Below are positions 7,202 to 15,977 of a DNA stretch of 54,943 bases, one piece after another. The notes under the pieces are model-generated. The model saw nothing but the letters and a program-made list of their open reading frames with translations, was not told where the DNA came from and did not search any database. The stretch lies in assembly GCA_964548365.1 (NCBI GenBank), contig CAZJRD010000016.1, positions 1 to 54,943 of the forward strand. Direction: 5' to 3'. Position 1 is the stretch's first letter; every line of letters begins with the position of its first letter. The translations under genes were made by a program, and so were the position numbers. Origin of the DNA: B46-G9 sp964548365 (GTDB taxonomy: Bacteria; Desulfobacterota; DSM-4660; Desulfatiglandales; Desulfatiglandaceae).

Positions 7202-8851
7202 TTACTCATCCATCCGGCGGCGCTCCTCGTCCCTGATCTCCCGCCGCAACAGCTTTCCCACCTTGGACTTGGGGAGCATATCGCGGAATTCGATGTAACT
7301 GGGGACCTTGTATGATGCAAGGTGATCCCGGCACCACTTGAGCAGTTCAGCGCCACCCACACCCCTCGCATCCTCCTTCAGTACGACAATGGCCTTGATT
7401 CGTTCCCCCACCTTCTGGTCCGGCACCCCCACGACGCAGGCACCAATCACCGTGGGATGATCCTGCAGGACTGCTTCCACTTCGGACGCAGATACCCGAT
7501 AGGCCTTGTGCTTGATAATGTCGGCGGAACGTTCCACGTAAGCAAGTTCGCCATCCTCGTCCTGACGAACAAAATCACCCATCCTATAGTAAATCTTTCT
7601 GTCAATATGCACATACGCCCGCTCGGTCTCACCGGGCTTGTTCCAGTATTGCTTTATGGTATAGGGAGAAGTGACCAGAAGTTCTCCGCTCTCCCCTTGC
7701 GACACAGGACTCAGGGTTTCAGGATCAACCACAATACACTCCCGGCTCTTGAGGGGCATCCCGATGCTTCCCGGTTTGGGTTTCCTGTCGATGCGACTGT
7801 ACGTGACATGGCCGGCTTCCGTGGAGCCATATACCTGGTAGATGGGGATACCGAAGCGTGCTTCCCATCGATTGAAGACTTCCAGGGGCAGGACATCTCC
7901 ACCACAATAGCAATAACGCAATGAGCTCAGATCATACCGTTCCAGTCGGTCATTTTCCAGGATCATTCGGTACAAAGCCGGAACTCCCAGAAACCACCTC
8001 ACTCGATATCGCTGAATTGTTTCCAAGATGGCGTCAACCTGGGGGACAGGCATCAGGAGGATGGTATTTCCCTTGTTCAACCCGAGGGCCATGCTCAAAC
8101 CCAGAGCCATAATATGAAAAAGGGGGTTTACAGCGATATAGACGTCGTCTCCTTCCTTGAGATAATTCCCGGCTACATCCTCCGTAACATCGTTGACATA
8201 CGAAGTCATTCCCAGGTGATTCCCGGGCACCCCTTTCGGAAAGCCGGTTGTTCCCCCGGTGTAGAGGATATAGGACAGATCTTCCCGGGGGTCCATTGCC
8301 GCCTTTGGAAAAAATGGGCGATGTTTCAGGAGGGCCCTGAAGGAAAAAATCCGTTCATCATGATCCACCTTACCGCGTGGGATTTTGTCAAAAAGGAGGC
8401 CCAGGGTTCTTTTCCAGAAGGGGAGGAGATCAGACAGGTTCGTCACAATTGCTCTCTCCAGCGCAGTCCGGTCAATCACCTCCTTCACGTAGCAAAAATT
8501 CGTATCCTGGCAGATGATTGTCTTGGCGCCGGAATCATTGATCATGTATTCGATCTCGAACGATGTATAGATGGGGGAGACAGGGACGATGACTCCACCG
8601 ATCTTCTGGACTGCAAGGAAGGTGATAAACCACTGGACACAGTTGGAGATATAAATCATGACCCGGTCCCCCTTCTTGACACCCATATCAACAAGGGAAC
8701 CAGCGAACTTTTCACTCAAATCCCTGAGACGGGCATATGAGAATCGCTTTCCAAGGTATATGACCGCAGGCTTGTCCGGATATCTTTCGCTCATGGCGTC
8801 AAACCGGCTAAATGTCAGTTCCTTTTCCAGCATTCTCTCATTGCTCCCCAT
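7202..8851 (-). CDS. acyl-CoA ligase (AMP-binding, FadD-like)
   Basis: This 549-residue ANL-superfamily enzyme activates a carboxylic acid to its CoA thioester through an acyl-adenylate. Visible motifs are the phosphate loop YTGGTTGFPKG, YGSTEAGHV, GDFVRQDEDGELAY with the hinge-side VERSADIIKHKAYRVS, and the C-terminal lysine motif PKSKVGKLLRREI. Substrate length cannot be read. It is the last gene after livKHMGF (13 bases after livF), so it may activate the acid imported by that transporter. The weak ribosome site (AAGAGAAAAG) suggests translation linked to the upstream gene. Confidence 0.9.
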   Translation of the reverse strand: MGSNERMLEKELTFSRFDAMSERYPDKPAVIYLGKRFSYARLRDLSEKFAGSLVDMGVKKGDRVMIYISNCVQWFITFLAVQKIGGVIVPVSPIYTSFEIEYMINDSGAKTIICQDTNFCYVKEVIDRTALERAIVTNLSDLLPFWKRTLGLLFDKIPRGKVDHDERIFSFRALLKHRPFFPKAAMDPREDLSYILYTGGTTGFPKGVPGNHLGMTSYVNDVTEDVAGNYLKEGDDVYIAVNPLFHIMALGLSMALGLNKGNTILLMPVPQVDAILETIQRYRVRWFLGVPALYRMILENDRLERYDLSSLRYCYCGGDVLPLEVFNRWEARFGIPIYQVYGSTEAGHVTYSRIDRKPKPGSIGMPLKSRECIVVDPETLSPVSQGESGELLVTSPYTIKQYWNKPGETERAYVHIDRKIYYRMGDFVRQDEDGELAYVERSADIIKHKAYRVSASEVEAVLQDHPTVIGACVVGVPDQKVGERIKAIVVLKEDARGVGGAELLKWCRDHLASYKVPSYIEFRDMLPKSKVGKLLRREIRDEERRRMDE

Positions 8852-8863
8852 GACTTTTCTCTT

Positions 8864-9610
8864 TCAAACCCCGAAATAGGCCGACCGGACATCCGGATTG
8901 CTTAAGAGTTCATCCCGGGTCCCTTCCATTACAGCGGCCCCGTTTTCCAGGATGAACGCGTAATCAACGATCGGCAAAACCGGTCTTGCGTATTGCTCTG
9001 TCACGATAATGGAGATCCCTTTTTTATCTCTGATCTCCCTGGTGGAACGAACCAGGATCGTTTGAATCAAGGGGCTCAGGCCGAGAAGCGGTTCATCGAG
9101 AAGGAGGAGCCTGGGTTGGGCCATGAGGGCACGCCCGATGGCCAGCATCTGCTGCTCTCCACCGCTCAGAAAGCCGCCTATTCTTTTCCTCAACTTCTTG
9201 AGCGCAGGATAGACTTCGAAAACATACTCAAGGGTCTCCTTGGCCTTGGATGAGGGTGCGAGGTATGCGCCGATGCGCAGGTTTTCAAGAACACTGCTCT
9301 CTCGAAAAATCCTGCGCCGCTCGGGGCAGAGAATAATCCCCATTTTTGCCCGAAGGCTTGGTTTCAAGTCTGAGATATCATTTCCCAGGTAGCGTATCTC
9401 TCCCAATACCGTGATGCGTTCCCCCCCAGCCATTTCTTCCTTCCGCTTGATGTCCTTCATAATCCCGGAAAGAGTGTACATGAGTGTTGATTTTCCCGCG
9501 CTGTTGGCCCCGAATATCCCCACGATGGAGTCCTCGTGGCACCCGATGCTCACATTGTTGAGCGCCAGCATATTTTCGTAGAAGACCATCAATCCGCTGG
9601 CCTCAAGCAT
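8864..9610 (-). CDS. livF: branched-chain amino acid-type ABC transporter ATPase LivF
   Basis: This 248-residue ATP-binding subunit of an HAAT-family importer couples ATP hydrolysis to uptake. It has Walker A GANSAGKST, the signature LSGGEQQMLAIGRAL, Walker B LLLLDEPLLGLSP, and a switch His replaced by the VTEQY segment usual for LivF. The N-terminus VFYENMLALNNVSI is typical. It overlaps livG by 8 bases, so translation is probably coupled. The neighbouring acyl-CoA ligase suggests that the real substrate could be an organic acid rather than an amino acid. Confidence 0.92.
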   Translation of the reverse strand: MLEASGLMVFYENMLALNNVSIGCHEDSIVGIFGANSAGKSTLMYTLSGIMKDIKRKEEMAGGERITVLGEIRYLGNDISDLKPSLRAKMGIILCPERRRIFRESSVLENLRIGAYLAPSSKAKETLEYVFEVYPALKKLRKRIGGFLSGGEQQMLAIGRALMAQPRLLLLDEPLLGLSPLIQTILVRSTREIRDKKGISIIVTEQYARPVLPIVDYAFILENGAAVMEGTRDELLSNPDVRSAYFGV

Positions 9611-10391
9611 GATTCATGACCTCCTCCACGTCTTCAGATCCAAAATAGGCCTCTTTGACCTTTTCGCTCGCCATGACTTCATCGGGGCTGCCTTCGGCAA
9701 TTTTCTCGCCGAAATTCAGGACCATAACCCGGTTGGCGACCCGGAAAAGCTCACGAAGCCGGTGTTCAATCATGACCAGGGTTATGCCGTCCATCTGGAG
9801 GCGCTCGATAAGGGGGACCATGCTCGCTATTTCGCTCATGCTTAATCCCGAAAAAATCTCGTCACAGATGATCACTTCCGGTTTCAGTGCAAGGCATCGA
9901 GCCAACTCAAGGCGTTTCAAATATCCCGTGGGAAGAGTAGAAGCGAGCTTGTAAGGAACATAGGAATCTCTCTCGAATCCTATTTCCTCCAGTATATCGA
10001 TCCCCACCGTATCCCTGTCGCCCAGTTTGCCGCCACCCCGCCAGCCTCCCGTTCGTTTGGCCCGTGGAGAAAACAGGGGAATCACCAAGTTCTTATAGGC
10101 CGCCAGGCTGTAATAGGGCCGCATGATCTGGAAGGTGCGTGTGAGGCCCCTATCAGCAATCTTGTGGGGTGGCTTTCCGCTGATATCCTTTCCCTGGAAA
10201 ATGACCTTCCCTGAGCTCATCCTGATGAAGCCGGTTATGCAATTGACCACCGTGGTCTTCCCGGAGCCATTCGGACCAATAATACCTAGAATTTCTCCCT
10301 CAGCGACATCAAAGCTCACCCGGTTCAAGGCCAGGATTCCTCCAAATGTCTTGGTAACGTCGATCACCTGCAGTATCGGTTCATCACTCAT
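9603..10391 (-). CDS. livG: branched-chain amino acid-type ABC transporter ATPase LivG
   Basis: This 262-residue ATPase is the second nucleotide-binding subunit of the importer. It has Walker A GPNGSGKTT, Walker B VIICDEIFSGLS and the LivG-specific C-terminus ending EAYFGSEDVEEV. The ABC signature is unusual: LPTGYLKRLELARCLA in place of LSYGQQRRLEIARAL, keeping only the central Gly. ATG 10391 overlaps the livM stop as ATGA. A GTG at 10403 is the alternative start and would add four residues. Confidence 0.92.
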   Translation of the reverse strand: MSDEPILQVIDVTKTFGGILALNRVSFDVAEGEILGIIGPNGSGKTTVVNCITGFIRMSSGKVIFQGKDISGKPPHKIADRGLTRTFQIMRPYYSLAAYKNLVIPLFSPRAKRTGGWRGGGKLGDRDTVGIDILEEIGFERDSYVPYKLASTLPTGYLKRLELARCLALKPEVIICDEIFSGLSMSEIASMVPLIERLQMDGITLVMIEHRLRELFRVANRVMVLNFGEKIAEGSPDEVMASEKVKEAYFGSEDVEEVMNHA

Positions 10392-11401
10392 ACCTTCACC
10401 CACCGTTGAAACTGGTGATATTTCCGCTGGCCGTACACCATAATCCCCTCACTCCTCACTACAATGAACCCCACCAGTATCAGGGAATAGAACACAATGC
10501 GAAGAGTTCCGAAGGCCCGCAGGAGTTCGGAAATGGGAACCAGGATAAAACAACCCAGCACCGGCCCCACCAGGGTCCCCGCCCCCCCGATAACCGTTGC
10601 CGCGATGGGAAGGATTGAAAAGTCGAGCGCGAAAAGAGAAATGCCTGACCACATATAAATGTGAACCAGGCAGGCTCCACCCAGACACCCCATACCGGAA
10701 GCTATGAATACGGCGATGGCCTTGTAAAAGGTGATGCTCATTCCAGAAGCCTTCACCGCCTGATCATTATCTTTCACTGCACGAAATACCAGCCCGATGT
10801 CCTGGTTCACCAGTCGCCTCAAGCCGAAGAGGAACACAAGCACCATGACGATCACCAGATATTGTTCCACCCAACGGTTCGGAAAGCTTTCCAGCCCCAT
10901 GATCCCATCGGTTCCCCCGAGGATATCCAGGGCCTCGATAATCCTGCCCATGGCAAGGGGGTACATGAGGGTCACGATGGCAAAATAGACGCCCCGCAGG
11001 GGCAGGCAGGGCAAGAGGAGCACGGTACAGATGAGCCCACCGGCCACCGCCGCGATAGGGACGCTGAGCAAGGGAGGCATTCCGAAACTGGTATTCAGGA
11101 TGGCCGTGATATATCCACCCACCCCGATAAAAAAGGCTCCACCGAGGGAGACGAGTCCGACAAAATGGGCCAGAAAATCAAAGCTCAATGCCAGAATAGC
11201 ATATATGCAGACAATGGAGACCACTCTCTGCCAGTACATACCCGGCATAGCAAGGGGCAAAACCAGCATTCCCACGATCAAAACGAACCTTGGCAAAGTC
11301 AAATATGCCAGCTCTCGCACCGACATGAGCGCATAAATGCTGTCGGTTCGCACTTTGATGCCCCGGTCCAGCCTCTCTTTTCGCCGCTGCTCCATGTTCA
11401 A
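10388..11401 (-). CDS. livM: branched-chain amino acid-type ABC transporter permease LivM
   Basis: This 337-residue permease has about eight to ten membrane segments. It carries the family core LSFDFLAHFVGLVSLGGAFFIGVGGYITAIL and the EAA-like FRAVKDNDQAVKASGMSITFYK loop that contacts the ATPases. A cytoplasmic basic N-terminus (residues 1-30, MNMEQRRKERLDRGIKV) precedes the first segment. It lies 3 bases after livH and overlaps livG by 4 bases. Substrate specificity is set by the binding protein and cannot be told from this subunit. Confidence 0.92.
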   Translation of the reverse strand: MNMEQRRKERLDRGIKVRTDSIYALMSVRELAYLTLPRFVLIVGMLVLPLAMPGMYWQRVVSIVCIYAILALSFDFLAHFVGLVSLGGAFFIGVGGYITAILNTSFGMPPLLSVPIAAVAGGLICTVLLLPCLPLRGVYFAIVTLMYPLAMGRIIEALDILGGTDGIMGLESFPNRWVEQYLVIVMVLVFLFGLRRLVNQDIGLVFRAVKDNDQAVKASGMSITFYKAIAVFIASGMGCLGGACLVHIYMWSGISLFALDFSILPIAATVIGGAGTLVGPVLGCFILVPISELLRAFGTLRIVFYSLILVGFIVVRSEGIMVYGQRKYHQFQRWVKV

Positions 11402-11404
11402 CGG

Positions 11405-12271
11405 TTACACCCTTTCTTCCAACTCTTTCTGCCGGCCAAACAGACCCGACGGTCGAAGGATGAGGGTCAGAATAATGGCTAGGAGCGCCACAACCATCTG
11501 GTAATGAGCCCCGAGGTACACCGTGGTCAGAATCTGCGCAAAACCAATGAGAAATGATGCCAGGACCGCGCCCATCCAGCTTCCCAAGCCCCCTACAATA
11601 CATACTGCAATCGCCTGGATAAGCACGTTGTACCCTTTTTCCACCACAATATTGCCGAGAGGCAACAATAAGACGGCCGCAAGCCCCGCGAGCATTGCTC
11701 CAAAGGCCATGGCCACCAACGCCATAAGGTCGGAATCAATGCCGAGCATCAGCGCTGCCCGTTCGTCTTGGGCCATTCCCCTGAGCGCCAGGCCTATTCG
11801 TGTAAAATGGGTAAACACCCAGAGAAAAGCAACTACAGCGACCCCAATAACTACGACCAGGATCCGCTGCATATCAATGGGTACGTCGCCGATCATGATG
11901 GTTCCCTCCCAGAAGACCGGCAGGGTATTACTCATCCCCTTGAATCCCCACCACCGCAAGCCTTCCAGGATAGCCAGACCGATGGCATAAGAGGCGATGA
12001 TCTCGGAGATGGCCATGCCCCGCACACGGATGAGGATAAATTGATACATCAATGCCCCGATAATCCCTGTTATGACCATGCCGAGGACGATGCTCACGAA
12101 ATAATTCAATCCCGCTCCACGCAAGAGGCTCCATACAAAAAAGCCGGTTATCACGTAAAGGGCTCCGTGGGCAAAATTCGGGATACGACTTATGCCGTAG
12201 ACAAGGGCAAAGCCAAGGGCTATCAAGGCCAACGCAGTACTGTTCACGAGTCCGTAGATCAGGATATCCAT
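11405..12271 (-). CDS. livH: branched-chain amino acid-type ABC transporter permease LivH
   Basis: This 288-residue permease has about eight membrane segments and the LivH signature: N-terminal NSTALALIALGFALVYGISRIPNFAHGALY and the EAA-loop GLALRGMAQDERAALMLGID. Two ATG codons are possible. At 12283 the AGGAGG is only one base away. At 12271 it is 13 bases away and leaves the usual MDILIYGLVNS start, so 12271 is preferred with modest confidence. A strong 12-bp hairpin sits between this gene and the binding-protein gene upstream. Confidence 0.9.
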   Translation of the reverse strand: MDILIYGLVNSTALALIALGFALVYGISRIPNFAHGALYVITGFFVWSLLRGAGLNYFVSIVLGMVITGIIGALMYQFILIRVRGMAISEIIASYAIGLAILEGLRWWGFKGMSNTLPVFWEGTIMIGDVPIDMQRILVVVIGVAVVAFLWVFTHFTRIGLALRGMAQDERAALMLGIDSDLMALVAMAFGAMLAGLAAVLLLPLGNIVVEKGYNVLIQAIAVCIVGGLGSWMGAVLASFLIGFAQILTTVYLGAHYQMVVALLAIILTLILRPSGLFGRQKELEERV

Positions 12272-12380
12272 AGTCGCTTCCATCCCTCCTGTCCCGGGCC
12301 CGCATCCTTAATTGATAGAGCGGAAGCACTTGCCTCTCATCCAAAGGCAAAACCCGGTGTGTGAGGGGAAATCAAGGAAC

Positions 12381-12412
12381 CGGTTGCGGATCATGCTACC
12401 GATCCGCAACCG
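12381..12412 (-). other. intercistronic hairpin downstream of livK
   Basis: A perfect 12-bp stem (12381-12392 with 12401-12412, loop of 8) lies 6 bases beyond the livK stop codon and has no T-run. Stems like this are known to protect upstream binding-protein mRNA from 3' exonucleases, or to reduce read-through into permease genes. That role is inferred here. Confidence 0.6.
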
Positions 12413-12418
12413 ACAAGA

Positions 12419-13687
12419 CTACTTTTTCATCCAGGGAGGAAGTTCTATCTGCCCGGTAGCGATACTCTTCGGGAAAACCACCACCCGTTTCCCTGCCTGC
12501 CACTGGAGCACTGAGCCGACAGCGCCCTTTGCAGGATCCATTGCAGGGATAACCTGGTGGCTCTTGGGGTTAAAACGCAGCCTTCCATAAACTCCCATGA
12601 TATCCGTTTTTTCAAGGGCCGAAACCACCTTGTCCGAATCCAGGGTGTTTGCTCTTTCTATTGCGTCTTTCAACACATAGACGGCCATGTAACTGCTTGA
12701 ACTTCCCAATCCTTCCGGAGCGATGTTCCAGCGTTTCTTGTAGGCGTTGTAAAACTTCATGGTCCACGGGGTGGCCTCAGAAGGGGCGTTCCCGGCATTG
12801 ACCACATTGCAGAGAGTATATTCTCCCTTTCCTTCCGTTGCCTTCCAGAAACCGGGCTGCTCGGCGGCAGCCAACGTGGAGCCGAATGGGAGGGCGGGTA
12901 TCTTCATCTGATACCACTGTTTCAAAAGAATGGAACTCTCAGGCATATCCATCCAAATATTCAGAATATCTGCTTTTTTCTTTTTTGCCTTCAAGAGCCC
13001 CATGGAAAAATCCGAAGTCCCCGTGGGAAATATCTCCATGCCGAGGACATCAAAACCCTTTTTTGCCGCTACCTTGCTGATAATCTTTCCGGCACCCCTG
13101 GCGTGGGCCACATCCTGGACCATGACAAAAATTCTATTGAGGCCGAAGCGTTCTTTAAGAATCTTGAAGCACGCAAGAATTTCTCCTACCAGCCATTTTG
13201 CTTCTCCGTGGATCCGGAAGCAGTATTTGTACTTGTCATAGTGCTTCTGGACCATAGCGCTGTATTTTGGACTCAGGACACCGGTGCTGACAATGGAGAT
13301 CTTCTTGTATTTTGAAAGCAGCGGCATGGCCGCCAGGGCGGCTTCGGAACGTACAGGTCCACCCAGGAGAAAATCGGCCTTTTTCTCAAGGATGAGCTTT
13401 TCCACCGCCAGCAAGGCCTCACTCACCGGGACCCCCGGCTCCAGGTCACGGGTGTCAATGACCTCTACTTTGAAGGGGCGTTTTACACCTGCCACGCTCA
13501 CTCCGCCGGCAGCGTTAATCTCTTCAACCGCAAGTTTGATGCCCCGCTCAGCATCCCATCCGTACACGAATGCTGTAGAGAGAGGACAGCCCAGCACAAT
13601 GGGCTTCGCTGCATTGGCGAATCCCAAGGGTAAAATGATGAAAACCAAAAACGAAACGACCATTCCCAGAAGAAGCTTCTTTTTCAT
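12419..13687 (-). CDS. livK: periplasmic substrate-binding protein of LivK/HAAT family
   Basis: This 422-residue protein begins with a signal peptide (KKKLLLGMVVSFLVFIILPLGFANA, cleavage near residue 26). A type I periplasmic-binding fold follows, including VLGCPLSTAFVYGWDAERGIKLAVEEINAAGG and a central ILNIWMDMPESSILLKQW region. It is longer than E. coli LivK (about 370). ATG 13687 is chosen because GGGGGAA lies 7 bases upstream and a hydrophobic leader starts there. The ligand is not identifiable. The acyl-CoA ligase in the operon hints at a fatty, aromatic or branched acid. Confidence 0.9.
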   Translation of the reverse strand: MKKKLLLGMVVSFLVFIILPLGFANAAKPIVLGCPLSTAFVYGWDAERGIKLAVEEINAAGGVSVAGVKRPFKVEVIDTRDLEPGVPVSEALLAVEKLILEKKADFLLGGPVRSEAALAAMPLLSKYKKISIVSTGVLSPKYSAMVQKHYDKYKYCFRIHGEAKWLVGEILACFKILKERFGLNRIFVMVQDVAHARGAGKIISKVAAKKGFDVLGMEIFPTGTSDFSMGLLKAKKKKADILNIWMDMPESSILLKQWYQMKIPALPFGSTLAAAEQPGFWKATEGKGEYTLCNVVNAGNAPSEATPWTMKFYNAYKKRWNIAPEGLGSSSSYMAVYVLKDAIERANTLDSDKVVSALEKTDIMGVYGRLRFNPKSHQVIPAMDPAKGAVGSVLQWQAGKRVVVFPKSIATGQIELPPWMKK

Positions 13688-13920
13688 GATATTCCCCCTT
13701 TCCATGTTCAAGTTGTTTCCATTGATTTTTTTAAACAGTAGCATCTTCGAACAGTTGAAACAACAAAAATTCCACTTTTTCCATCTCTTCGCGTCCACTG
13801 CACAACCTAAAAAGGAAATCATGTCACCTGCCTTGACTTATTGAGGGTGGTGATTAATGTTGATAAGTAGATGGATACTAATGAAAATAGCATCTGCATC
13901 TTAAGCAGGAACGGAACTCC

Positions 13921-13983
13921 TTAAGGGACTGTCATGAAATAAGCGTTGCATTAATGTAATAGTTATTTCATGACAGTCCCTAA
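13921..13983. repeat. REP-like hairpin (perfect 19-bp arms)
   Basis: The stretch between the divergent livK and dnaJ-like genes (13688-14038) contains perfect 19-bp arms at 13924-13942 and 13963-13981. The arm begins AGGGACTGTCATGAAATAA and encloses a 20-base loop with ATTAATGTAAT. A few further bases outside the arms also pair. There is no T-run on either strand, so an ordinary terminator is unlikely between divergent genes. It looks like a single copy of a REP or MITE-type palindromic repeat. Apart from this I see only AT-rich sequence and the dnaJ ribosome site. Confidence 0.65.
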
Positions 13984-14038
13984 GAGGTAGGCTGGAATCG
14001 AAACAACCTGACCGGCTACCAGGAACAAAAGAGGCGCA

Positions 14039-14986
14039 ATGAGCGGGAAAGACTATTACAAAATCCTTGGTGTTGCCAAGTCGGCCTCTGCGGATGAGAT
14101 AAAGAAGGCTTACCGCAAACTCGCCCTGAAATACCACCCCGATCACAACAAGGGCGACAAGGCGGCGGAGACCAGGTTCAAGGAGATCAGCGAGGCGTAT
14201 GCCGTCCTGAGCGATCCCGAAAAACGGCAACAGTATGACAGCTTTGGCGCTGAGGGATTTCAGAATCGTTTCAGCCAGGAGGATATCTTCCGCGGTTTCG
14301 ATTTCAGCAGTATTTTCAGGGAATTTGGTTTTGGCGGGGGAAGGTCCGATAATGTTTTCAGCCAGGTTTTCGGGGGCGGCATGGGCGGCAGACAGGGCCG
14401 CGCCCATTTTCAAACCGGTGGATCTCCCTTTCAATCATCCTTTCAGGGACAACCAAGGGGGATGAAAGGACCGGACCTCGTATACGAACTATCGCTCACC
14501 CTTGAAGATATCGCAAAGGGTACTGAAAAGCTCATTGCCTATGACCTGGGCGGTACCCAGGAAAGGGTTTCCGTGAAGATCCCCGCGGGAATCCAGTCCG
14601 GAAGAAAGTTGCGGCTCCCGGGCAAGGGACGACCGGGTATTCAGGGCGGACCACCGGGAGACCTTTACATACAGGTACACGTTCTTGACCACCCCCTCTT
14701 CAGACTGGAGGAGGACAATCTCCTCATTCGGCAAGAAATCACCTTTTCTAATGCCGCGCTGGGAACAGAGCTGGAGGTCCCTACCATCGGCCAGAAACGC
14801 TTGAAACTCAAAATTCCACCAGGTACCCAAAATGGCGCCAAGTTCCGGATGCGGGGATACGGCCTTCCCCAGATGGGTGGAAACGGCAGGGGAGACCAGA
14901 TAGTAGAAATTCGTGTGGCAGTCCCGAAAAATCTGAACAAGGATCAGGAAAACCTGATAAAGAAGCTGGCTGAGTCGGGTTTGTAA
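14039..14986 (+). CDS. DnaJ-class chaperone without zinc finger (CbpA-like)
   Basis: This 315-residue co-chaperone stimulates the ATPase of DnaK. The J-domain (residues 1-70) has the HPD motif at His33-Pro34-Asp35. A Gly/Phe-rich linker (about 85-140, FGFGGG and similar) follows, then two beta-rich substrate-binding domains (GPDLVYELSLTLEDIAKGTEKLI and the C-terminal VPTIGQKRLKLKIPPGTQNG). The cysteine-rich zinc domain is absent, which places it with CbpA rather than DnaJ. It precedes a PP-loop gene by 5 bases, so the two probably form an operon. Confidence 0.93.
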   Translation: MSGKDYYKILGVAKSASADEIKKAYRKLALKYHPDHNKGDKAAETRFKEISEAYAVLSDPEKRQQYDSFGAEGFQNRFSQEDIFRGFDFSSIFREFGFGGGRSDNVFSQVFGGGMGGRQGRAHFQTGGSPFQSSFQGQPRGMKGPDLVYELSLTLEDIAKGTEKLIAYDLGGTQERVSVKIPAGIQSGRKLRLPGKGRPGIQGGPPGDLYIQVHVLDHPLFRLEEDNLLIRQEITFSNAALGTELEVPTIGQKRLKLKIPPGTQNGAKFRMRGYGLPQMGGNGRGDQIVEIRVAVPKNLNKDQENLIKKLAESGL

Positions 14987-14991
14987 CAGGA

Positions 14992-15963
14992 ATGAAAGCA
15001 CTGTGCGTTTTTTCCGGCGGGCTGGACAGCATGCTCGCCATCGAACTTGTGAGGGCCCAAGACATCGAAGTCCAGGCCCTTTTTTTTGAGACCCCTTTTT
15101 TCTCATCCGACAGGGCTAAAAGATCAGCGCAACACCTGCATGTGCCCCTCAGAGTGATTGATATCACGAAACAACACCTGGAAATTGTTCAAAACCCACC
15201 GCACGGTTACGGTGCCAATATGAATCCCTGCATTGATTGCCACGCTCTCATGTTCCGAATAGCCGGCGAACTGCTCGAAGGAGAAGGGGCCGATTTCGTC
15301 TTCACTGGGGAAGTCCTGGGACAGCGACCCATGTCCCAGAACAAAGGCGCACTGGATCTGATCGCCAGGGAAAGCGGACTGGGATCACTGCTCCTCAGGC
15401 CCCTTTCCGCGAAGCAACTCCTTCCCAGCGAACCGGAAGCAAGGGGATGGATTCAAAGGGACCTTCTTCTGGACCTCAAAGGCCGGTCCCGAAAACCACA
15501 AATGGCTCTCGCAAAAAAACTGAACATCAGTGACTATCCCTCCCCTGCTGGTGGGTGCCTTTTAACGGAAGAGGTATTTTCCCGTCGATTGAAACACCTG
15601 TTTTCTCTTTCCCCTCACCCGGAGATCTTTCAAATTGAACTACTCAAATTCGGCAGGCATTTTAAACTCGGCCCCGCCACGAAGCTGGTGGTGGGGAGGA
15701 ATAAACAAGAAAATCAGCGCCTCTTTTCCCTTGCGGCAGAAAAAGCAATCCTCTTAAAGCCCTTGACTGTCCCCGGGCCCACGGCGGTCCTCACCGGCCC
15801 CGTAACGTCTTCATTGCTGGACCTCGCCCTGGAAATTACGGTTGCCTATAGTGACAGTGAAGAGGAGGAGTCCGTGGAAATGGTGATAAGCGGGGAAAAA
15901 GGTGAAATAACGGAGGTCGCGCCTGGAAAGCCCAAGGGTGCTTTCGAGGCAATGATGATCTGA
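14992..15963 (+). CDS. PP-loop ATPase, thiouridylase-like, with C-terminal NFACT-R/DUF814-like domain
   Basis: This is a 323-residue protein. The N-terminal PP-loop is CVFSGGLDSML (residues 5-15). A CxxC pair (Cys80, Cys83 in NPCIDCH) and Cys189 (SPAGGCLL) follow. CxxC plus a distant Cys is the pattern that binds a [4Fe-4S] cluster in TtcA/TtuA-type tRNA thiolases, so an adenylating, iron-sulfur-dependent sulfur transferase is a reasonable inference. The C-terminal part (about 205-250, LLKFGRHFKLGPATKLVVGRN) resembles the NFACT-R/DUF814 domain. The exact tRNA position or other target is unknown. Confidence 0.72.
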   Translation: MKALCVFSGGLDSMLAIELVRAQDIEVQALFFETPFFSSDRAKRSAQHLHVPLRVIDITKQHLEIVQNPPHGYGANMNPCIDCHALMFRIAGELLEGEGADFVFTGEVLGQRPMSQNKGALDLIARESGLGSLLLRPLSAKQLLPSEPEARGWIQRDLLLDLKGRSRKPQMALAKKLNISDYPSPAGGCLLTEEVFSRRLKHLFSLSPHPEIFQIELLKFGRHFKLGPATKLVVGRNKQENQRLFSLAAEKAILLKPLTVPGPTAVLTGPVTSSLLDLALEITVAYSDSEEEESVEMVISGEKGEITEVAPGKPKGAFEAMMI

Positions 15964-15977
15964 GTGCAGCGTGCCTT

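Noticed and set aside
10661..11482. A 273-codon plus-strand frame opposite livM
   Set aside because: Hydrophilic, compositionally odd translation of a membrane-protein gene; a shadow.
13833..13860. A promoter (TTGACT ... TAATGT) for the dnaJ-like gene
   Set aside because: The -10 match is poor and the REP-like hairpin lies between it and the gene.
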